Source: Lachnospiraceae bacterium
GTDB taxonomy: Bacteria; Bacillota; Clostridia; Lachnospirales; Lachnospiraceae
NCBI GenBank assembly: GCA_900757145.1
Contig: CAAEMT010000003.1
Location: 1-64,000, forward strand
Length of the DNA stretch: 64,000 nucleotides
Direction: 5' to 3'
Shown: one piece after another, positions 59,426-64,000 of the stretch
Layout: every line of letters begins with the position of its first letter
How positions within the stretch are numbered: position 1 is the first letter of the stretch
Program-made: the position numbers and the translations under genes
The notes under the pieces: generated by a model
Told to the model about the DNA's origin: nothing
The model's database searches: none
What the model saw: the letters and a program-made list of their open reading frames with translations, nothing else

Positions 59426-59465
59426 GCAGCAGACTGTGTGGGAAGCTTCCTCACAGTCTGCTTTG
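59426..59465 (+). terminator. Hairpin after asnS
   Basis: AGCAGACTGTG (59428-59438) and CACAGTCTGCT (59452-59462) with an inner GGAA/TTCC, extended by AATATTTTT upstream and AAAATATT downstream. The T-tract is poor, so termination may be partial. Confidence 0.6.
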
Positions 59466-59496
59466 AAAATATTGAGGCTTTTTATGGGGAGTGGAT

Positions 59497-60192
59497 ATGA
59501 GCAGCAGAATTTTAGTATTGGATGATGAAAAGGAGATTGCCGACGTCATTGCGCTCTATCTCAAAAATGACGGGTATGAGGTACAGACTGCATATACGGG
59601 ACGGGAAGCGCTTGCGATGATCGGCAGGGAGCAGCCTGATCTGGCGCTGCTTGATGTGATGCTGCCGGACATTGACGGTTTTCGCATTTTACAGAAGATT
59701 CGTGAAAAATACAGGTTTCCGGTCATTATGCTGACTGCAAAGACGGAATATACAGACAAGATAGAAGGGCTGACTCTGGGCGCAGACGATTATATCGCAA
59801 AGCCTTTCAACCCGCTGGAGCTTGTGGCAAGAGTCAAAGCGCAGCTTCGCCGTTACACGAAGTACAATGATACAGCAAAGCACTCCGGAAATGTGATCGA
59901 TTTTGCAGGGCTTTTGATGAACCGTGACACACATGAGTGTACATATAATGAGCGTGAGCTTGTGTTGACGCCGATCGAGTTTGATATTCTCTGGCTTCTG
60001 TGTGAAAACCGCGGCAAGGTCATCAGCTCAGAACATCTCTTTGAAACAATCTGGAAAGAAAAATACTTTAAAAACAGCAACAATACGGTAATGGTCCATA
60101 TCCGTCATCTTCGTGAGAAAATGGGAGACGGCAGGAGAAAGGATGATTTTATCAAGACCGTTTGGGGAGTGGGTTATAAGGTTGAAAAATAA
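59497..60192 (+). CDS. Response regulator, OmpR/VanR type
   Basis: 231 residues. Receiver domain with D53 in LALLDVMLPDIDGFRIL, acidic pair DD (9-10) and switch residues in VIMLTAKTEYTDKIEGLTLG. The C-terminal winged helix has ELVLTPIEFDILWLLCENRG and VMVHIRHLREKMGD. GGGGAG lies six nt before ATG 59497; the GTG at 59491 overlaps that site. It overlaps the sensor-kinase gene. The receiver and DNA-binding parts resemble VanR, but no vancomycin resistance genes are nearby; the adjacent sortase gene is a possible target. Confidence 0.92.
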   Translation: MSSRILVLDDEKEIADVIALYLKNDGYEVQTAYTGREALAMIGREQPDLALLDVMLPDIDGFRILQKIREKYRFPVIMLTAKTEYTDKIEGLTLGADDYIAKPFNPLELVARVKAQLRRYTKYNDTAKHSGNVIDFAGLLMNRDTHECTYNERELVLTPIEFDILWLLCENRGKVISSEHLFETIWKEKYFKNSNNTVMVHIRHLREKMGDGRRKDDFIKTVWGVGYKVEK

Positions 60193-61309
60193 TTACAGCA
60201 GACTGAAGCGTTCGATCATTGCCCGCACACTTCTGATTTCGATTTTATCGGTAGCAGTCGGTTACGGAATTCTGACCTTTCTGGTGGATGGTATATTTCA
60301 TGACAGCTTTGCCAATCTGACAGTTCGCATTTTTATGAAATTTGGCATGAGCGAGTGGCGGGCGATCGAGTGTTATAATGATATTTTTATTTACAATAAA
60401 ACGCTGTTTGTAGTAGGCGGATTCTGTATTCTGTTCCTGTTTTCGTTTTATGTATCGGTCGGAAGGCTGACACGCTATCTAAACAGTATCAGTGATGCCC
60501 TTGAAAAGACTCTGGACGCTTCAGATGAGCCGATTCTACTGCCGCCGGAGCTGGAGCCAATGGCAGATACGCTTTCTACGTTGAAGCTGAAGCTCAAACG
60601 CAGGGAGAAACAGGCGGCGGAAAGTGAAAAACGTAAAAATGAGCTGGTTGTATATCTGGCACATGATCTGAAGACGCCTCTTACATCGGTGATCGCATAT
60701 CTGACCATGCTTGATGAACAGCCGAATATGCCGCCGGAGGAGAGGGGAAAGTATACGCATATTACGCTTGAAAAGGCAATACGCCTTGAAGAGCTTATCA
60801 GTGAGTTTTTTGATATTACGCGGTTCAATCTCCAGAATATCGTTCTGGATAAAGAACTGCTCGATCTGTCAATCCTGCTGGAGCAGCTTGCAGACGAGAG
60901 CTACGGTATGCTAAGTGAGAAAAATATGACTTGCGCCGTTGATGTCGAGGAAAAGCTTATGTTTCGCGGTGATCCTGACAAACTGGCGCGCGTTTTTGAC
61001 AATCTGCTGCGCAATGCGGCGGCGTATGGATTTGAGGACACGCAGATCCTGATTCAGGCAAGAGGCGGAAACGGCAGGATCACGATCGTATTTACGAATG
61101 AAGGTCCTCAGATTCCGCAGAAGAAGCTGGAGATGATCTTTGAAAAATTTTACCGAGTAGACGATTCACGGTCGAGCAAAACGGGAGGCGCTGGACTTGG
61201 ACTGGCGATTGCAAGGCAGATCGTAGAGCTGCATGGGGGCTCTATATCAGCCGCAAGCGACAGCCGGAATACACGGTTTATCGTGAGTCTGCCATCGCAG
61301 GAGGTCTAG
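60182..61309 (+). CDS. Sensor histidine kinase, VanS-like
   Basis: About 375 residues. Two helices (about 12-32 and 72-92) with a short extracellular loop, a HAMP-like stretch, the phosphoacceptor H161 in VVYLAHDLKTPLTSVIAYL and ATPase motifs DNLLRNAAAYG, KFYRVDDSRSSKTGGAGLGL (in parts). The start is uncertain: TTG 60182 gives MKNNYSRLKRSIIARTLL, a usual VanS beginning, and overlaps the regulator by 11 nt; ATG 60143 has a better ribosome site but adds a tail read from inside the regulator gene. The extracellular loop of about 38 residues suggests sensing at the membrane or wall surface. Confidence 0.9.
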   Translation: MKNNYSRLKRSIIARTLLISILSVAVGYGILTFLVDGIFHDSFANLTVRIFMKFGMSEWRAIECYNDIFIYNKTLFVVGGFCILFLFSFYVSVGRLTRYLNSISDALEKTLDASDEPILLPPELEPMADTLSTLKLKLKRREKQAAESEKRKNELVVYLAHDLKTPLTSVIAYLTMLDEQPNMPPEERGKYTHITLEKAIRLEELISEFFDITRFNLQNIVLDKELLDLSILLEQLADESYGMLSEKNMTCAVDVEEKLMFRGDPDKLARVFDNLLRNAAAYGFEDTQILIQARGGNGRITIVFTNEGPQIPQKKLEMIFEKFYRVDDSRSSKTGGAGLGLAIARQIVELHGGSISAASDSRNTRFIVSLPSQEV

Positions 61310-61405
61310 GGATTTGGACGCCTATACTATCCGGTTGTGAGAGAATAATAGTGGGCGGTATTGCGAGAGGGTAAGGCAGGAGTATTTTATCTGGGAGGTG
61401 GCTGC

Positions 61406-62269
61406 ATGGCACAGAAGAGAAGAAGGAAAAGAAACAGGTTTGCCGATATTATGAGCGGTCTTTTGATGGCGATCGCGCTCGTTGTATTCCTTTTTTCGGG
61501 ATATATGCTGTACGGATTCTACAAGGAATACAAGGCAGGAACGGATGAATATGACAACCTTGAAAACAGCTACACAGTGCAGCAGGAATCGGAACAGGAT
61601 TTTGATGAGCTTGAGGATGATTCTGCGCTGCAGGAGGTCGGGGGCCATGAGGTTCGCTCGGTAATGTATAACGGACAGGAGATAAAGGTTCCTGTGGTGA
61701 GCAATCCGATTGATTTTGAAGAACTTGAAGCAGTAAATGAGGATATTGTGGGATGGCTGCGCATCAGTGCGCTTGATATTTCTTATCCTGTAGTACAGGG
61801 GACAGACAATGATTTTTATCTGCACAGGACATTCGAGAAGGAAGATAACTTTGCAGGTTGTATTTTCCTGAATGCAGACAATAAATCAGATTTTACCGAT
61901 CAGAATACAATTGTATACGGTCATAATATGAAAAACGGCTCTATGTTTGGAAAACTGAAAGATTTTCGTGAGGAAGAGGTTTTTAATAAGAGCAAGTATT
62001 TTTGGATGTTCACGGATGATCTGATTTATCAGTACAGGATTTTTTCTGCCTGTGTTGTAAATAAAACAGGGCTTACATATCAGACCTTTTTTGTTAATAA
62101 TGAATTTGATGAGTTTGTAAATGCTGCGTATGAAAGCTCAGAGGTAGATACAAGCGGTGTAGAAGTGACGCGGGATGACCGGGTGATGACGCTTTCTACA
62201 TGTACGGGTGATGACGCGACACGCTTTGTAGTAATCGGAAAGCTTGCGCAGATTTATGCATCGAAATAG
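61406..62269 (+). CDS. Class B sortase
   Basis: 287-residue cell-wall transpeptidase. A basic N-terminus and one membrane helix (about 16-38) anchor it. The catalytic residues are H173 in VYGHNMKNGSMFG, C266 in TLSTCTG and R273 in DATRFVVIGK. Class B sortases attach particular surface proteins to peptidoglycan; no substrate with an obvious sorting signal is encoded in this window, so it may be a housekeeping or unlinked enzyme. GGGAGGTGGC precedes ATG 61406. It lies 96 nt after the VanS-like kinase gene. Confidence 0.93.
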   Translation: MAQKRRRKRNRFADIMSGLLMAIALVVFLFSGYMLYGFYKEYKAGTDEYDNLENSYTVQQESEQDFDELEDDSALQEVGGHEVRSVMYNGQEIKVPVVSNPIDFEELEAVNEDIVGWLRISALDISYPVVQGTDNDFYLHRTFEKEDNFAGCIFLNADNKSDFTDQNTIVYGHNMKNGSMFGKLKDFREEEVFNKSKYFWMFTDDLIYQYRIFSACVVNKTGLTYQTFFVNNEFDEFVNAAYESSEVDTSGVEVTRDDRVMTLSTCTGDDATRFVVIGKLAQIYASK

Positions 62270-62303
62270 GTACAGGTCTTGAAAATGTATGCGTGAAGGT
62301 GAA

Positions 62304-62346
62304 GCCGCATAGGATGCACAGAAAAATAAAAATATGCATCTGCGGC
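62304..62346 (+). promoter_or_regulatory. Leader stem-loop before the sirtuin gene
   Basis: GCCGCAT...TGCA (62304-62319) pairs with TGCA...TGCGGC (62335-62346) around an A-rich loop, ending five nt before the ribosome site AAAGGGGGA. No T-tract follows, so an effect on RNA stability or translation is more likely than termination. Confidence 0.4.
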
Positions 62347-62367
62347 ATAAGAAAGGGGGAGCTTTAG

Positions 62368-63096
62368 ATGGAAGATAGTGCAAGAAAACTGCAGGAGATG
62401 ATCGACGGTAGTAAGAGCATCGTATTTTTTGGAGGCGCAGGCGTTTCGACAGAGAGCGGTATTCCGGATTTTCGCAGTGTGGACGGGCTTTATCATCAAA
62501 AGTATGATTTCCCGCCGGAGACGATTTTAAGCCATACATTTTTTGTGCGTCATACGAAGGAATTTTACCGTTTTTACCGTGATAAGATGCTGTATCTTGG
62601 CGCAGAGCCAAACGCGGCTCATTTAAAGCTTGCGGAAATGGAAAAAAAGGGAAAGCTGTCGGCTGTTGTGACTCAGAATATCGATGGGCTGCATCAGAGG
62701 GCAGGCAGCAAAACAGTCATGGAGCTGCACGGAAGCATACACAGAAATTACTGCCAGAGATGCGGGAAGCTCTATGACGCGCACTACATGAAGGATTCTT
62801 CCGCAGAGGTGCCGCTGTGTGAGTGCGGAGGTGTGATCAAGCCTGATGTTGTGCTTTATGAAGAAGGGCTTGATCAGAAAACAATACAGGATTCTATTTA
62901 TCATATTTCCCATGCGGATATGCTGATTATCGGTGGAACATCTCTGGCAGTTTATCCGGCAGCAGGGCTGGTTGATTATTTTGAAGGCAATCATCTCGTG
63001 GTGATCAACAAATCACCGACGCCGCGTGATAAATTCGCGGATTTGCTGATTGCAGACAGTATCGGAGAGGTTCTGGGAAAGATAAGGATAGAATGA
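62368..63096 (+). CDS. cobB: NAD-dependent protein deacylase (sirtuin)
   Basis: 242-residue Sir2 family enzyme that removes acyl groups from lysines using NAD+. GGAGVSTESGIPDFRS, VVTQNIDGLHQRAGS and the catalytic His in ELHGSIHRNYC are intact. Four zinc cysteines occur as CQRCG and CECGG. PDVVLYEEGL and IIGGTSLAVYPAAGL complete the NAD site. AAAGGGGGAGC precedes the ATG. Monocistronic or co-transcribed with the next small gene (31-nt gap). Confidence 0.93.
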   Translation: MEDSARKLQEMIDGSKSIVFFGGAGVSTESGIPDFRSVDGLYHQKYDFPPETILSHTFFVRHTKEFYRFYRDKMLYLGAEPNAAHLKLAEMEKKGKLSAVVTQNIDGLHQRAGSKTVMELHGSIHRNYCQRCGKLYDAHYMKDSSAEVPLCECGGVIKPDVVLYEEGLDQKTIQDSIYHISHADMLIIGGTSLAVYPAAGLVDYFEGNHLVVINKSPTPRDKFADLLIADSIGEVLGKIRIE

Positions 63097-63127
63097 TATC
63101 GGGTATATTTGGAAGGTATGGTGTGAT

Positions 63128-63328
63128 ATGGAGCATCTGAATTATGAGGTGGGAGACACCGTAAAGCTCAAGAAACCGCATCCGTGCGGCAGCAGGGAAT
63201 GGGAGATCCTGCGCGTAGGTGCGGATTTTCGCCTGAAGTGTATGGGCTGCGGTCATCAGATCATGGTCGCAAGGAAAATTGTTGAAAAAAATACGAGAGG
63301 GCTTGTAAAGAAAGACGCTTCGGTGTAG
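63128..63328 (+). CDS. DUF951 family protein
   Basis: 66-residue protein with YEVGDTVKLKKPHPCGSREW, EILRVGADFRLKCMGCGHQI and MVARKIVEKN, all typical of DUF951. The CGS...CMGCGH cysteines suggest a small zinc-binding fold, possibly RNA- or DNA-related. In many Firmicutes it lies next to rpsF or ychF-type genes, as here (upstream of rpsF). GGAAGG stands nine to ten nt before ATG. Function unknown. Confidence 0.9.
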   Translation: MEHLNYEVGDTVKLKKPHPCGSREWEILRVGADFRLKCMGCGHQIMVARKIVEKNTRGLVKKDASV

Positions 63329-63432
63329 AGCACTCAGGGAAAACGGAGTGTATGACACGGCAGAAAACCCTGGAAAACAGAAATTCTGTGGAGAATGCGT
63401 AAAAACAACAGGAAAATAATGTGGAAAAATCC

Positions 63433-63461
63433 TTGAAAATGCAGAAAATGTATGGTAGTAT
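63433..63461 (+). promoter_or_regulatory. Promoter of the rpsF operon
   Basis: TTGAAA (63433-63438), 17 nt, TAGTAT (63456-63461), 75 nt before the rpsF start. Confidence 0.6.
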
Positions 63462-63483
63462 AAGAATTCGTGATATATTATTT

Positions 63484-63523
63484 CCTTGCTCCTTTCATGG
63501 AAAAGGGGCCAGAGACCACAAGG
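63484..63523 (+). promoter_or_regulatory. Leader hairpin of rpsF, candidate S6:S18 binding site
   Basis: CCTTG (63484-63488) pairs with CAAGG (63519-63523). Inside, CTCCTTT (63489-63495) pairs with AAAGGGG (63502-63508), leaving CCAGAGACCA as a one-sided bulge. The outer right arm overlaps the AAGGAGG of rpsF, so binding of S6 or S6:S18 could block translation, as known for rpsF leaders in many bacteria. I cannot confirm the exact consensus. Confidence 0.45.
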
Positions 63524-63536
63524 AGGTGCGAGAAGC

Positions 63537-63824
63537 ATGAACAAGTATGAATTAGCAGTGGTTGTCAGCGCAAAACTTGAAGATGACGCCAGAACCGCTA
63601 CAATCGAAAAGGTGAAGGAGTACATTACACGCTTTGGCGGTACTGTAACAGAGGTAGAAGAGTGGGGCAAGAGAAAGCTCGCTTACGAAATCCAGAAGAT
63701 GCATGAAGGATTTTACTACTTCGTTCGCTTCGAGTCTGATGCAGCATGCCCGGCAGAAGTCGAGAGACGTATCCGTATCATGGAAAATGTCATCAGATAT
63801 TTATGCGTTAGACAGGATGCATAA
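63537..63824 (+). CDS. rpsF: Ribosomal protein bS6
   Basis: 95-residue 30S subunit protein that binds 16S rRNA together with S18. MNKYELAVVVSAKLEDDAR, TRFGGTVTEVEEWGKRKLAY and EGFYYFVRFES are standard. AAGGAGGTG (63520-63528) supports ATG 63537; the longer frame from 63486 runs through the leader hairpin. First gene of rpsF-ssb(-rpsR), of which the rest leaves the window. Confidence 0.97.
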   Translation: MNKYELAVVVSAKLEDDARTATIEKVKEYITRFGGTVTEVEEWGKRKLAYEIQKMHEGFYYFVRFESDAACPAEVERRIRIMENVIRYLCVRQDA

Positions 63825-63843
63825 ATAGAAAAGAGGAGATAGA

Positions 63844-64000
63844 ATGAATAAAGTCATCTTAATGGGACGTTTAACAAGAGACCCTGAAGTACGCTATTCC
63901 GCAGGGGATAGCTCCATGGCGATCGCCAGATATACATTGGCAGTAGACCGCAGATTCCGCCGCGATGGAAATGATCAGCAGAGCGCTGATTTTATCGGTT
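63844..64000 (+). CDS. ssb: Single-stranded DNA-binding protein (5' part)
   Basis: Starts MNKVILMGRLTRDPEVRYS with AAAGAGGAGAT upstream, 19 nt after rpsF. The OB fold continues IARYTLAVDRRFRRDG and the window ends after ADFIG, within the first half of the domain. It coats single-stranded DNA in replication and repair. Partial: about 52 of the usual 130-170 codons are visible. Confidence 0.95.
   Translation, partial: MNKVILMGRLTRDPEVRYSAGDSSMAIARYTLAVDRRFRRDGNDQQSADFIG

Noticed and set aside
59491..61309. Vancomycin resistance locus
   Set aside because: The two-component proteins look like VanR/VanS, but no vanH/A/X or vanG/T-type genes are present, so the resemblance is only at family level.

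Overview
The window looks like a chromosome segment of a low-to-mid GC, spore-lineage Firmicute, most probably a gut Lachnospiraceae (Mediterraneibacter/Dorea/Blautia-like). The reasons are strong AGGAGG ribosome binding sites, the protein families present (Csp-like S8 protease, VTC/DUF4956 pair, DUF951, YitT, class B sortase, AraC-type response regulator with a YesM-like kinase), and the style of the ABC sugar transporters. The placement is inference from protein character, not from a database search.

Layout. 0-1 kb: a decayed XRE-type regulator on the minus strand. 1.2-4.5 kb: topB and a cation efflux protein. 4.5-7.4 kb: a sulfur operon (leader peptide, metY-like, cysK, Rrf2 regulator) behind a consensus promoter bracketed by two matching inverted repeats. 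7.5-11.3 kb: a secreted beta-helix protein and an S8 protease. 11.3-14.2 kb: an AT-rich scar region with KilA-N remains, a frameshifted ORF, a Schlafen/AlbA_2 protein and the orphan tail of a second S8 protease gene. 14.2-21.5 kb: glycine riboswitch and the complete glycine cleavage operon (gcvT, gcvH, gcvPA, gcvPB, lipoate ligase, dihydrolipoyl dehydrogenase). 21.5-31.8 kb: a ROK repressor and a polyol-type catabolic operon (dehydrogenase, binding protein, two permeases, two different ATPases, FGGY kinase). 31.9-36.0 kb: an inserted-looking block with a secreted metallo-beta-lactamase-fold protein, a VTC polyphosphate polymerase, DUF4956 and an ECF sigma/RsgI-like anti-sigma pair. This block is followed by the broken tail of a second FGGY kinase.

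36.3-47 kb: a xylan/arabinoxylan side-chain locus (esterase, two-component system, ABC importer, GH51, GH43). 47-50.3 kb: an SDR oxidoreductase, a MITE and a lysine-riboswitch-controlled NhaC-type transporter. 50.4-53.2 kb: tatD, rsmA and a lipase-like hydrolase. 53.7-57.7 kb (minus): ECF sigma with a membrane-anchored beta-propeller partner, and YitT. 58-64 kb: asnS, a VanRS-like two-component system, sortase B, sirtuin, DUF951, and the start of the rpsF-ssb operon.

The most unusual signals are non-coding. There are three intergenic palindromes with GTAAC/TTCAG ends and 8-bp flanking duplications (MITE-like, IS66-style ends). A ~58-nt hairpin repeat sits directly after the terminators of both the glycine and the lysine riboswitch. 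Two mutually exclusive hairpins lie over the ribosome binding site of the polyol permease. The polyol importer's two ATPases both carry Glu where the Q-loop Gln should be, and the 31.9-36 kb block is bracketed by duplicated kinase-end sequence.
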